A DNA stretch of 64,000 bases, taken from positions 62,001 to 126,000 of the forward strand of contig JAOUFN010000003.1 of NCBI GenBank assembly GCA_029858285.1, in the 5' to 3' direction. This document shows positions 14,822-24,607 of this stretch, piece after piece (positions within the stretch are counted from its first letter, which is position 1; each line of letters starts with the position of its first letter). A program made the position numbers and the translations under genes. Source of the stretch: Nitrospirota bacterium (GTDB lineage: Bacteria > Nitrospirota > JACRHL01). The notes under the pieces are model-generated. The model made no database searches. It was not told the origin of the DNA and saw only the letters and a program-made list of their open reading frames with translations.

Positions 14822-15066
14822 CCCTATCTCCTCTCCTGTGTTTATGTGTGCGGCCCGTGCGCAAAGTCGCGCAAGTGCCGGAAGCAGCAAGGTACTCCAG
14901 ACCGAGGGGGAGGTCAAATGCAGGGTGCCCCTGTGCCGGGAGTTTCCGGGGGGACGTGGGTTGTCATCGGTCAGGTTCCTGCCTACACGGACAGGGTATC
15001 GGGACAAGGGCCATTGAAAAATGGTGGCGCCGACTGGGCGAAGGGCCGGGATGCGCCGAGGCGCCC

Positions 15067-15741
15067 TTAGTCGTGGTAAAGCAAACCGTCCAGCATGCGC
15101 ATCCTGCGATCACAACGCGCCGCCAGTTCGTTGTTGTGGGTAACCATGAGTACCGCCACACCGGCCTGACGGGTGAGGGCCACAAACATGTCGAACACCT
15201 GGGAACCGGTGTGGCTGTCGAGGTTGCCGGTGGGTTCGTCCGCCAGCACCAGTTCCGGGCCGCCGATCAGGGCGCGAGCGATGGCCACGCGCTGCTGCTC
15301 ACCACCCGACAGTTCCCCTGGCCGATGGTGCAGACGATGCGCAAGGCCAACTTGCTCCAGCGCGGCGCAGGCCTGCTCACGGGCCTCTGGATCGCGTCGC
15401 AGCAACAGCGGCATGGCGGCGTTATTGAGGGCATCGAACTCCGGCAGCAACTGGGAAAATTGAAAGACAAACCCAAGATGCTGGTTGCGGAAGCGCGCCC
15501 GCTCGGCCTCGCTGCCTGCAAACAGATCGCGACCACGGTAGCTGACGCTGCCAGCGGTGGGGGTGTCCAGCGTGCCAAGAATCCCCAGCAGGGTGCTCTT
15601 TCCGGTGCCGGAGGCCCCTACCACCGCCACCATTTCGCCCGCGAACACGTCCAGGCGCACCCCCTTGAGCACATCCACCGGGCGTTGTTCCATGGTGTAG
15701 GTCTTGGAAATGCCGGTTGCGGACAGCAGCAGGTCACTCAT
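15067..15741 (-). CDS. lolD: Lipoprotein-releasing ABC transporter ATP-binding protein
   Basis: Walker A GASGTGKST, signature LSGGEQQRVAIARAL, Walker B LVLADEPTGNLD; next to lolC/E. Confidence 0.92.
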   Translation of the reverse strand: MSDLLLSATGISKTYTMEQRPVDVLKGVRLDVFAGEMVAVVGASGTGKSTLLGILGTLDTPTAGSVSYRGRDLFAGSEAERARFRNQHLGFVFQFSQLLPEFDALNNAAMPLLLRRDPEAREQACAALEQVGLAHRLHHRPGELSGGEQQRVAIARALIGGPELVLADEPTGNLDSHTGSQVFDMFVALTRQAGVAVLMVTHNNELAARCDRRMRMLDGLLYHD

Positions 15742-17008
15742 AGCGCAGCCCCTCCGCCGGTATCAGCCGCGCCGCCTGCCACGCCGGATAGAGTGCTGCC
15801 AGCAACGAAATGAGCATCGCCGCACCGCAAACCGCCAAGGCATCGCTCCACACCAGCTTTACCGGAATCTGGCTGATGTAATAGACGTCCCCCGGCAGGT
15901 GGTAGTACTTCATGATGAGTCTACAAATGGTTAACCCCAAGGGTAGGCCGATGGCGGTTCCGGCGCTGCCGATGAGCAGGCCGACCAGTGTGAAAATTTT
16001 CAACACGTCGCCGCCGGTTGCCCCCATGGCCTTGAGGATGGCAATTTCTCGGCCCTTGTCCAGGACCATCATCACCAAGGTGCCGATGATGTTGAATGCG
16101 GCCACCACGATGATGAGAGTGAGGATGATGAACATGACCGCTTTTTCCAGCGCCAAAGCCTCGAAGAAATTGCGGTTCAGGTCGCGCCAGTCGCGCACCG
16201 CAAACTCTCCCCCCAGTGTGGCGCGTAACTGCCGGGCAATAGAGGGGGCAGCTTCGAAGTCTGCCGCCCGCACCTCAATCCCGGTCACCCGGTCGCCCAG
16301 TTCCAGAAATTTCTGGGCGTCGGCAATGGACACGTAGGCGATGGAAGAGTCGTACTCGTACATTCCGGAGGAAAAGATGCCCGCCACGGTAAACGGCTGG
16401 ATACGCGGGATGAGTCCCATGGGCCCCACCTCGCCCGCCGGGGAGATGACGTTGATGCTGTGACCCACCATGGCCCCCAGCTTGAGGGCCAATTCTTGCC
16501 CCAGAATGATGCCCGGTTGAGGCTTGCTGGCCTGGGCCGGGTCGGCGTCCTGCTCCAGATCGGCCACACCAAAATTGGGCCGCACCGGCTCCTTGAGAAT
16601 CTCCAGCGACCCCAGTACCAGGTTGCGCTCCAGGTCGGTGACCGTTCCCTCCAGGTCGGGGTCCACCCCGCGTAACACCACCCCCTGCACCCCCATTTCG
16701 GTGGTGATCAGCGCCTGACCGTAGATGAACGGCGCAGCCGCCATCACACCTGGCGTGGCCGCCACAACCTCAAGATTTTTTCGATAGTCGGGCAACGCGG
16801 TGCCGTGGGTGATCACCACATGGGAGTTGGTGCCCAGAATCTTGTCGCGAATCTCCTCCATGGCACCGTTCATCACCGACAGTGTCGCGATTAACGCCGC
16901 CACCCCGAAGGTCACACCCAGGATGGATACCAGTGTGTTTACCGCCAGGGCCCGGTGGCGTTTTTTGGCGCGCAGGTACCGGACCGCGACATACAACGAA
17001 AACGGCAT
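15734..17008 (-). CDS. lolC: Lipoprotein-releasing ABC transporter permease (LolC/E)
   Basis: MPFSLYVAVRYLRAKKRHRALAVNTLVSILGVTFGVAALIATLSVMNGAMEEIRDKILG...; FtsX-like C-terminus. Confidence 0.9.
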   Translation of the reverse strand: MPFSLYVAVRYLRAKKRHRALAVNTLVSILGVTFGVAALIATLSVMNGAMEEIRDKILGTNSHVVITHGTALPDYRKNLEVVAATPGVMAAAPFIYGQALITTEMGVQGVVLRGVDPDLEGTVTDLERNLVLGSLEILKEPVRPNFGVADLEQDADPAQASKPQPGIILGQELALKLGAMVGHSINVISPAGEVGPMGLIPRIQPFTVAGIFSSGMYEYDSSIAYVSIADAQKFLELGDRVTGIEVRAADFEAAPSIARQLRATLGGEFAVRDWRDLNRNFFEALALEKAVMFIILTLIIVVAAFNIIGTLVMMVLDKGREIAILKAMGATGGDVLKIFTLVGLLIGSAGTAIGLPLGLTICRLIMKYYHLPGDVYYISQIPVKLVWSDALAVCGAAMLISLLAALYPAWQAARLIPAEGLRYE

Positions 17009-17030
17009 GGATATCCCCCGGGAAATGTGC

Positions 17031-18578
17031 TTACCCCCCACTCGCGTGACGTGGCCGCATCTGCGGGAACAGCAATACGTCGCGGATCGACGGATTGCCG
17101 GTGAGCACCATCACCAGCCGGTCAATACCGATGCCGGCACCGCCGGTGGGCGGCATACCGTGCTCCAGCGCCCGCAAAAAATCCTCGTCCACGCTGTGCG
17201 CCTCATCGTCCCCGGCGGCCTTCTGGGCGGCCTGAGCCTCAAAGCGGCGACGCTGGTCCAAGGGGTCGTTCAACTCGGCGAAGCCGTTGGCGATCTCCCA
17301 CCCAGCAATGAACAGTTCGAAACGGTCGGTAAGTTCCGGATTGCCCGCCTGGCGCCGCGCCAGGGGTGACAGCTCCACCGGATAATCGGTGACAAAAGTG
17401 GGAGCCACCAAGCGCTCCTCGGCAAGGCCGAACAGGACGTCCCACACCTTGGCCAGCGAAGCGCCCTTGGGAACTTCAAGCCCACGCTCCCCTGCCAGTG
17501 TGATCAGGCCGTCCCGGTCGCGCAAAAGCCCCCGGGGGACTCCGGCGGATTCCACCAGAAGATCGAAAAAGGGAATTTTTGGCCAGGGACCGGACAGCTT
17601 GATGGTGTGCTCGCCAAAATGGACCTGATCGGACCCCAGCACAGTATCGGCCACGCCGCAAATGAGAGACTCGGTGAGGTGCATCAGGTCGGTGTGGTCG
17701 GCAAAGGCCTGATAAAACTCGAGCATGGTGAACTCGGGGTTGTGGGTCAGGTCCATCCCCTCGTTGCGGAAGTTGCGGTTGATTTCGAACACCTTCTCGA
17801 AGCCACCGACCACCAGACGCTTGAGATACAGCTCCGGGGCGATGCGCAAAAACAGGTTTACCCCCAGGGCGTTATGGTGGGTAACAAAGGGGCGTGCGGT
17901 GGCGCCCCCCGGCTGGTCCTGGAGCATGGGGGTTTCCACTTCGAGGAATCCGTTGCCGGTGAGGAAGTGGCGTACCGCCGAGATGATTCGGGAGCGGGTC
18001 TGGAAGGTTTCCCGCACCTCCGGATTGGCGATCAGGTCGAGGTAGCGCTGCCGATAGCGGGTTTCCTTGTCGGTGAGACCATGAAATTTTTCCGGCAGGG
18101 GGCGCAGCGCCTTGGCCAGGTGAGTGAGGCTGGACACGTTCACCGACAGTTCGCCGCTGCGGGTGCGCATGAGCACCCCCTCGACACCGATAATGTCGCC
18201 CAGATCGCATTCCTTGTAGATTCTGTAACCGGCCTCACCTAGCAGTTCCTGCTTGAAGTAGATTTGCATGCGCCCGGTGGCGTCCTGCAGGTGGGCAAAC
18301 CCAGCCTTTCCCATGCGCCGCTTCGACACCACCCGCCCGGCCACCGAAACCCGCACCGGGTGAGCGCTCAGGGCCTCCTCCCCCACCGGGCAATCGGCGC
18401 CATCGTATTTTTCCAGCAGGATACGGGTACGGTCCGTGGCCTCGAATCGACCACCGTAGGGAGCGATGCCCATCGCTTCCAGTTCGGCCACCTTGCGCAG
18501 GCGCTCGGCCACCTGATCGTTCATGTCGGGCAGTTGCGGGAGATTCGGGTTGGAGGTGTGATGGGGGGCGTCGGCCAT
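17031..18578 (-). CDS. lysS: Lysyl-tRNA synthetase, class II
   Basis: [20 protein letters not shown] (motif 2), [31 protein letters not shown] (motif 3). Start uncertain. Confidence 0.96.
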   Translation of the reverse strand: MADAPHHTSNPNLPQLPDMNDQVAERLRKVAELEAMGIAPYGGRFEATDRTRILLEKYDGADCPVGEEALSAHPVRVSVAGRVVSKRRMGKAGFAHLQDATGRMQIYFKQELLGEAGYRIYKECDLGDIIGVEGVLMRTRSGELSVNVSSLTHLAKALRPLPEKFHGLTDKETRYRQRYLDLIANPEVRETFQTRSRIISAVRHFLTGNGFLEVETPMLQDQPGGATARPFVTHHNALGVNLFLRIAPELYLKRLVVGGFEKVFEINRNFRNEGMDLTHNPEFTMLEFYQAFADHTDLMHLTESLICGVADTVLGSDQVHFGEHTIKLSGPWPKIPFFDLLVESAGVPRGLLRDRDGLITLAGERGLEVPKGASLAKVWDVLFGLAEERLVAPTFVTDYPVELSPLARRQAGNPELTDRFELFIAGWEIANGFAELNDPLDQRRRFEAQAAQKAAGDDEAHSVDEDFLRALEHGMPPTGGAGIGIDRLVMVLTGNPSIRDVLLFPQMRPRHASGG

Positions 18579-18671
18579 GATGGGAAACGGCAATCCGGTC
18601 TAGATGATCCGCAGGTGATCCATTGGTGGCGCCGCTCCCCGATGGAGGGCCGGACGGCACGGTTGCGCATG

Positions 18672-19541
18672 TTAGGGGTTTGCGGACCCCGGTGCAAGGG
18701 GTAGGTTTGCGGATGAGTTTCCAGACAGGTTGGTAGACCGGCTTGCGGAAAGCCCCGGAGGCACTGCCGGAAACGCCGACAAAAACAGTTGAATGTCCCT
18801 GGGGAGCGGGCTGGCGAAGCTTAAGGGGGTGCTGTCCACAGGATGCTCGAAAGCCAGTTCCGAGGCGTGCAGTGCGTGGCGAGGCAGCAGCAGGGCGGCG
18901 TCCATCTCCGGCGACGATCCGTGGGCAAAAAAACGCAGGTGCCAGCGCTCATCCGGCCCATAAAGTTTATCCCCAACCAGAGGATGGCCAAGAGCGGCCA
19001 GGTGAACACGAATTTGGTGCAATCGACCACCCTCCGGCGTAACCTCCAGAAGGGTCAGGTCGGCGCGCCGCTCTAACACCCGAAAGTGTGTTACGGCGGT
19101 TTTGGCATCCCGGCCATGCACCTGCTGCTTCTTGCGCACCAGAGAGCCGATGGCGCGGCCGATGGGCAGATCCACCGCGCCATCTGCTGCCACCGTGCCA
19201 TGGACCAGGGCCAGGTAGCGCTTGGCGACGCGGCGCGCCATGAACTGGCGCCCCAGGGCGGCGGCGGCACCGGGAGTGCGGGCCAACGCCACCAGACCGG
19301 AGGTTTCCCGGTCCAGCCGATGCACAACGTACAGCGCTCCCCCCTGCCACAATTCGCGGCCGAGGAGGTCCTGCAAAAACATCTGAGGTCGCGGGTGGGT
19401 ACGATGCATCAACACCCCCGCCGGCTTGTCCACCACCACCAGATCGGGGTCGATGTGGTGCACGGTCAGCCCGAACAGGGGGGTGACTTGCTGATGCTGC
19501 ACGGTCAGCCCGGAGCCGGGCATGACCGAGGGGACGCTCAT
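18672..19541 (-). CDS. RluA/TruC family pseudouridine synthase
   Basis: VVDKPAGVLMHRT...YVVHRLDRETSGLVALART...GRLHQIRVHLAALGHPLVGDKLYG. Confidence 0.93.
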   Translation of the reverse strand: MSVPSVMPGSGLTVQHQQVTPLFGLTVHHIDPDLVVVDKPAGVLMHRTHPRPQMFLQDLLGRELWQGGALYVVHRLDRETSGLVALARTPGAAAALGRQFMARRVAKRYLALVHGTVAADGAVDLPIGRAIGSLVRKKQQVHGRDAKTAVTHFRVLERRADLTLLEVTPEGGRLHQIRVHLAALGHPLVGDKLYGPDERWHLRFFAHGSSPEMDAALLLPRHALHASELAFEHPVDSTPLSFASPLPRDIQLFLSAFPAVPPGLSASRSTNLSGNSSANLPLAPGSANP

Positions 19542-21127
19542 GCCGCCCAGAAGTGGTAGTCGATCTCCTGGAAGGCGGTGTCCAGCCACTCGCACTCCTT
19601 GAGAAAGCCTTCGTCGATGCGATTACCGAGTATCTGCTCGTAGAGGCGGGTAAACCGCAGGACGTGTTCCCGGGTGCGCTTGACCGCGTAACCCACGGTG
19701 GTACCGGTGCGCATGATGAAGGCCCAGTCGCTGCTCTGGGCCAGCAACAGTTCGCGGGCGGCCTGATTCAGGGCGCGCTTGAGGAGTCCGTCGGACTGGG
19801 GAAAACGGTCCACCAGTTCGCACATGCGATCCGCAGCCTGATGCAGGTGACGATAGACCCAGGCGTTGGTACCGTCGAGCCAGAATTCGTTGTAACCTCC
19901 GGCACCCCAACTGGACAGTCCCGGGGTGGCCTTCTGACAGACCGGATTTTCTTCCAGATACTGCATCGGGGTGACCAGCCGGACGGTGTTCTGGTCGTAG
20001 GCGGCCTTGCGGATGAAGAAGTCGAGGAACTCGGGCCCCTCGTACCACCAGTGGCCGAACAACTCGGCGTCGTAGGGGGCGACAACCATCGGCTTGCGGC
20101 CATCCAGAATCCCTAACAGGTGCTCCACCTGGCGCTGACGGTTGAACAGAAAATTGCTGGCGTGACGCGCCGCCTTTTCCATTGCCCAGTCGCGCCGGTA
20201 CGGTTCCTTGTGGTCGCTGCCCTTTGCGGTGATGCGATGGTACTTGATGCCGGTGTGGGTGCGGATGCCATCCGGGTGGATGTAAGGGGCGATGTACTCG
20301 TGATCCAGGTCGAAGCCGATGTCGCGGTAAAAATCGCGGTAATCGGGATCACCCGGATACCCCTCCTCGGCGCTCCACACCTGCCGTGACGACTCCACGT
20401 CGCGACCGAACGCAGCCACTCCCTCCGGGGTGAGAAGGGGGGCGAATACCCCGTATTTAGGGCGCGTGGAGGCGTTCAGGATGCCGTGGGTTTCCACCAG
20501 GAAAAACTGGATACCCTCATCGTGCAAAAATTTTTCGACCCCCGGGTAATAGCCACACTCGGGCAGCCAAATGCCGCGCGGGCCTCGGCCAAAATGTTTG
20601 CGGTAGTTGGCGGCGGCGGCGCGGATCTGTGCCCGCACTGCACGGTCGTTGACCTGCATCAGAGGCAGAAAGCCGTGAGTGGCACCGCAGGTGATGATCT
20701 CGAGCACCCCGCGCTCCTGCAGGCGCCGGAACGCCCCCAGCAGGCTGCGGCCACAGACTTCCTCGAACAGTCGCAATTCTTCGGAAAGGCGCCCGTGATA
20801 GAAATATGCCAGACGATTGAAATCTTCGTGGCCCCGGGTGCGCTCGATTTCCTTGGCGGCCAGTTCCACCAGCTTGCGCAGACGCCGGTCGTAGCGCTCC
20901 ATCAGCAGGGGGTCGGCCAGCATCTCGCACAGGGGCGGCGTGAGGCTCATGGTGAGGGCAAACGGCACCCCCTCCGTGACCAGCCGGTCCATCATGCCGA
21001 TCAGCGGCAGATAGGTCTCGCCGATGGCCTCGAAAAGCCAGTCCTCTTCCATGAACTCGGGGTGTTCCGGATGACGCACGAACGGCAAATGCGCGTGCAG
21101 AACGAGGGAAAGGTACCCCTTTTCCAA
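19538..21127 (-). CDS. GH57 family glycoside hydrolase / 1,4-alpha-glucan branching enzyme-like
   Basis: YLSLVLHAHLPFVRHPEHPEFMEEDWLFEAI...GIWLPECGYYPGVEKFLHDEGIQFFLVETH...MVVAPYDAELFGHWWYEGPEFLDFFIRKA. Confidence 0.93.
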   Translation of the reverse strand: MEKGYLSLVLHAHLPFVRHPEHPEFMEEDWLFEAIGETYLPLIGMMDRLVTEGVPFALTMSLTPPLCEMLADPLLMERYDRRLRKLVELAAKEIERTRGHEDFNRLAYFYHGRLSEELRLFEEVCGRSLLGAFRRLQERGVLEIITCGATHGFLPLMQVNDRAVRAQIRAAAANYRKHFGRGPRGIWLPECGYYPGVEKFLHDEGIQFFLVETHGILNASTRPKYGVFAPLLTPEGVAAFGRDVESSRQVWSAEEGYPGDPDYRDFYRDIGFDLDHEYIAPYIHPDGIRTHTGIKYHRITAKGSDHKEPYRRDWAMEKAARHASNFLFNRQRQVEHLLGILDGRKPMVVAPYDAELFGHWWYEGPEFLDFFIRKAAYDQNTVRLVTPMQYLEENPVCQKATPGLSSWGAGGYNEFWLDGTNAWVYRHLHQAADRMCELVDRFPQSDGLLKRALNQAARELLLAQSSDWAFIMRTGTTVGYAVKRTREHVLRFTRLYEQILGNRIDEGFLKECEWLDTAFQEIDYHFWAA

Positions 21128-21174
21128 GGAAATTCTCCGTATGCTCGGGGCGACCGGAAGCCGCCCGTCGTTGG

Positions 21175-21244
21175 GCGGCCAAGGGCCGCAAAATCAATTG
21201 GCGGCCAAAGGGCCGCGAAAACACCCTGTGCGGCCAGGGGCCGC
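21175..21244. repeat. Three tandem small palindromes (GCGGCC-N3/4-GGCCGC)
   Basis: gcggccAAGggccgc (21175-21189), gcggccAAAGggccgc (21201-21216), gcggccAGGggccgc (21230-21244), with similar flanks. Confidence 0.8.
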
Positions 21245-21341
21245 GAGATCAACGCGCACCGAGGGCCGCAAAGTCATGGCCCGGTAGCCGCGACAACATA
21301 ACACCAACGGAGCCCGAAAATGCGGGCACCAGGCAAAACAC

Positions 21342-22424
21342 CTAGAGCGACGGCGAGCCCGAGGTGGGCAACCACCCTTCGCGCAGGATGCGCTGAATTT
21401 CCCCCGATCCGGCCACCCGGCTGAGTCCGCCCGAGAGGGCATAGATGCGCTCAAAATCCTGGTCGCGCACCGCCCACTCCGGGTCCACCCGGTCCGAAGG
21501 TCGTCCAGCCGGAACGGTCACCACATTGCTGGTGGCCAGCACAATGAAGCGCCCGTCCTTGCCCCGAACCCCCAAGTCCAGTTGCACGCCCTGGTCCACC
21601 CACTCGGAACGGAAGAACCAGTCACCCACCTGGCTGTGGATGGTGATGTCAAACCACTCCGGCCCGCCCACGCGGTGTACGCGCAACGCCAGGGTGCCCA
21701 TCTCGCCCAGTTGCTGGCGGGCACCATCCAGGTGATCATCACGCAGTTCCCAGTAGGTATACATGTAGCCCGGCTTCTGCAGCATCAGCACCACACGGGT
21801 CTGGCCGTAACGGTCGGGCAGATCGCCCAGGTCACTCAGGTTGACCTGCGGCCTCACCCGTCGCGGGGCGGCCGCAGGCGCCGCCCTTGTCTGGGGTTGA
21901 ATGATGGCTTCCGGGGCCACACCTACTGCGTGCACAGGCGCCGGCTTGGCCTTCGGTTTGGCTGCCGGCTTGGCTTTCGGCTTGGCTTTCGGCTTGGCTT
22001 TCGGCTTGGCAGCCGGCTTGGCTTTCGGCTTGGCTTTCGGCTTGGCTTTCGGCTTGGCTTTCGGCTTGGCGGCCGGCTTGGCCTTCGGTTTGGCAGCCGG
22101 CTTGGCTTTCGGCTTGGCAGCCGGTTTGGCTTTCGGCTTGGCAGCCGGTTTGGCCTTCGGCTTGGCGACCGGTTTGGCTTTCGGCTTGGCAGCCGGTTTG
22201 GCTTTCGGCTTGGCAGCCGGTTTGGCCTTCGGCTTGGCGGCCGGTTTGGCCGCCGCCTTGGTCTTGCCCGCAGCCTTCATGGCGGTGGTAGCGCCAACCG
22301 GAGCAGCCAACAGGGCTTCCACAAGCTGTGTCTTGTTCATGCCGGTACGGCCTGAAACCCCCGACTTCCCTGCCAGGGCACGCAGCTTCTCAACGGTCAT
22401 CTTCTGGAGTGTGTTACGGTCCAT
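21342..22424 (-). CDS. Rho_N-like / Lys-Ala-Pro repeat / DUF4912 protein
   Basis: N-term MTVEKLRALAGKSGVSGRTGMNKTQLVEALLAA (Rho_N-like); (AKPKAKPA)n linker; C-term LPDRYGQTRVVLMLQKPGYMYTYWELRDDHLDGAR... resembles DUF4912. Confidence 0.85.
   Translation of the reverse strand: MDRNTLQKMTVEKLRALAGKSGVSGRTGMNKTQLVEALLAAPVGATTAMKAAGKTKAAAKPAAKPKAKPAAKPKAKPAAKPKAKPVAKPKAKPAAKPKAKPAAKPKAKPAAKPKAKPAAKPKAKPKAKPKAKPKAKPAAKPKAKPKAKPKAKPAAKPKAKPAPVHAVGVAPEAIIQPQTRAAPAAAPRRVRPQVNLSDLGDLPDRYGQTRVVLMLQKPGYMYTYWELRDDHLDGARQQLGEMGTLALRVHRVGGPEWFDITIHSQVGDWFFRSEWVDQGVQLDLGVRGKDGRFIVLATSNVVTVPAGRPSDRVDPEWAVRDQDFERIYALSGGLSRVAGSGEIQRILREGWLPTSGSPSL
21940..22280. repeat. Tandem 12/24-bp degenerate repeat coding (AKPK)(AKPA) linker
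   Basis: Repeated ggcttggctttc / ggcttggcagcc units. Confidence 0.9.
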
Positions 22425-22504
22425 CTCTCCCCCTAATCTGGCACTCTTTCCCGCATCATCCGAGTGCAGTCAGTCGCCAAGCCCTGTGCCCGGCGGATGC
22501 CCCC

Positions 22505-23542
22505 CTATCGGCCCCCTCCCCTGGCGCCATTATAGCGCGCCATAAATTCCGTGACGGCTTTGTCCGGATCCACGCCTATGGCCTCCGCATATTGGCGCAA
22601 ATATCCACGCAAGTAAATCTCCGGGGGAAGCTTTTTGAATTCTTCCTGTTCGATGGCCTCAATGTAGAACTCGCTGATGCGGGTTCGGGTGGCGATGGCA
22701 GTGCGGGCAATGCCTTGCTGTTCGCGGGCGACACGCATGGCAGGGCCATCGAAAGTTTCCAGCACCACCCGTGGCGCCGGGCGCGAGGCGCGTGCGGTGG
22801 GCACCACCCCTGCTCCCTCTGGCTGCGCACCTGGAACCGGGTTGCGCCAGCCGGGCAACACCGGACGTGACGGAGAGTCTGTTGGACGAGTCTGCGGTTC
22901 CATCGGACGAGCCTGCGGCTCGATCGGGCGGGATGCCGGAGGGCGCTGCGGCGCCTCTGGTCGCGGAGACCGACCACTGTCACCGGTTTTGGCGGCATCC
23001 GCCGCCGGGGAGGGGCTACGGAACGTGACGGAGGGAGGAGGCGACGCCGGCATGCGCACCTGTCCGGGGGGAGAGTCCGGCCTGGAAACGGACGATTCGG
23101 AATCACCGGATGCAACATCGACTGGAATTTCAGGAGTGACTTCGTCCGATCTTTCGGGCGACATCTCGGACGGTGTCTCACCCACCGCGGCTTCCGTCTC
23201 CCGGCCTCGTGCCCCCGCCCCGCCTGCGGTACCGGCCCGCACGGCCTGGACGGCTGCCTCGGACGCCGCACGCGCCACATCGGCTTCGGTAATGATTGAT
23301 TCGTTGAACTGTTCCAGATCGTAGGCGCGCCGCCGTTCCGGGTCGGTGAGCACCCGATGTGCCTCCTCCACCCGGGTACGGGCGTGGATCAAGTCGTCGC
23401 CGACAAACAGACCGTAGGTCGCCAGGGAGTCTCCGGAAAGCAGCATCATCTGCTGGCGATGGGCACGGTCGATTTCGGCACGGGTCGCCCGGGGAGAGAT
23501 CTCCAGCAGTTCGTAATAATTGGCCTCGCCGTAGTAAGTCAC
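22505..23542 (-). CDS. Degenerate J-domain plus C-terminal HTH (RodZ-like) protein
   Basis: VTYYGEANYYELLEISPRATRAEIDRAHRQQMMLLSGDS...EEAHRVLTDPERRRAYDLEQF (J-like, no HPD); C-term MRVAREQQGIARTAIATRTRISEFYIEAIEQEEFKKLPPEIYLRGYLRQYAEAIGVDPDK. GTG start overlaps upstream stop (GTGA). Confidence 0.82.
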   Translation of the reverse strand: MTYYGEANYYELLEISPRATRAEIDRAHRQQMMLLSGDSLATYGLFVGDDLIHARTRVEEAHRVLTDPERRRAYDLEQFNESIITEADVARAASEAAVQAVRAGTAGGAGARGRETEAAVGETPSEMSPERSDEVTPEIPVDVASGDSESSVSRPDSPPGQVRMPASPPPSVTFRSPSPAADAAKTGDSGRSPRPEAPQRPPASRPIEPQARPMEPQTRPTDSPSRPVLPGWRNPVPGAQPEGAGVVPTARASRPAPRVVLETFDGPAMRVAREQQGIARTAIATRTRISEFYIEAIEQEEFKKLPPEIYLRGYLRQYAEAIGVDPDKAVTEFMARYNGARGGGR

Positions 23543-24525
23543 CGCTTGCCCATCACCGCTTCGAGGTCGAGCTGGGTTCCGGCCATCAGGTTGCGCACCA
23601 CCCGGTCCACGCACCGCGCCGGGCTGGAGTAAGGGTATTCGGCCACCACCGGGCGCCGTTGCCGGGCGGATTTCCAAACCACGTCGTCGTATTCGATGTA
23701 GCCCACATAATCCATGCGCATGCCAAAGTATTTTTCCACGGAACTGCGCATGGCGAATCCCAGTGTCACGTCTTCCAGAGAACGCACCTGATTGACGACC
23801 AGGTGCGGCCGCATGGACAGCAGCGCTTCACGCAAGCGGCGGCCCATCTCCGGGTCGGAGGCCCCGATCATCTCGAGCAATTCATGCACGGTGCGAATGC
23901 CCCTGTCGTTTTTGAGGTCCATCCCCTCCTCCACCAGACGCCGAATGTTCAGGGTGGTGGAAACTCGCTTGAGGTAACGGAAGTAGGCGCTTTTAATAAA
24001 CCTGTAGGCATTTTCCACTGCGGTCGGTTCCGGCATCACCATCAGGATGGATTTGTCGGCGGCGAGGAAAAAATCCAGTGTGTTGTAGTGGGTACCTGCC
24101 CCCAGATCGAACACCAGATAATCAAAATCCAGGCGTTTGAGGGCGCTCAGTAGTGCCTCCTTCCGCGAGAACGTGGGGTTGGCGACCTCCAGAAAATCGT
24201 GAGCGCCGCTGATCAGGCGCAAATTGGGGTAAGGGGTGTCCACCACCACCCCATCCAGGGTGTTCACTCGCCCGGTGAGAAAATCAGACAGGGTGCCGGA
24301 CACCAGGCTCATGCCCAAGCCGGTGTGCAGGTTGGCACACCCCAGATCGGCATCCATCAGGATCACCTTCTTGCCCATTTTGGCAAGGGTAATACCAATG
24401 TTGGAGGAGAGGAACGTCTTGCCCGTCCCCCCCTTGCCGCTGCCGACAGCCCAGATTTCGCGCCCCTCTCCGACTCCCGCGGATGGAATCCGCGCGGGCG
24501 GCACAGACTGCTTTCGAGTGCTCAT
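23539..24525 (-). CDS. MinD/ParA-family ATPase (FlhG-like)
   Basis: IWAVGSGKGGTGKTFLSSNIGITLAKMGKKVILMDADLGCANLHTGLG (deviant Walker A). Confidence 0.93.
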   Translation of the reverse strand: MSTRKQSVPPARIPSAGVGEGREIWAVGSGKGGTGKTFLSSNIGITLAKMGKKVILMDADLGCANLHTGLGMSLVSGTLSDFLTGRVNTLDGVVVDTPYPNLRLISGAHDFLEVANPTFSRKEALLSALKRLDFDYLVFDLGAGTHYNTLDFFLAADKSILMVMPEPTAVENAYRFIKSAYFRYLKRVSTTLNIRRLVEEGMDLKNDRGIRTVHELLEMIGASDPEMGRRLREALLSMRPHLVVNQVRSLEDVTLGFAMRSSVEKYFGMRMDYVGYIEYDDVVWKSARQRRPVVAEYPYSSPARCVDRVVRNLMAGTQLDLEAVMGKR

Positions 24526-24607
24526 AACCTCCCTTTTTACCGTATGTTATGTTTTCGACACAAGCCGCCACAAGTGCGGCGCCACTTTTTTTCAGGTTTT
24601 GTGCCCC

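Noticed and set aside
21582-22545. Plus-strand ORFs with FRLGFRLG / GLAFGLAFGLAAG repeats
   Set aside because: Shadow frames of the AKPKAKPA coding repeat on the minus strand.
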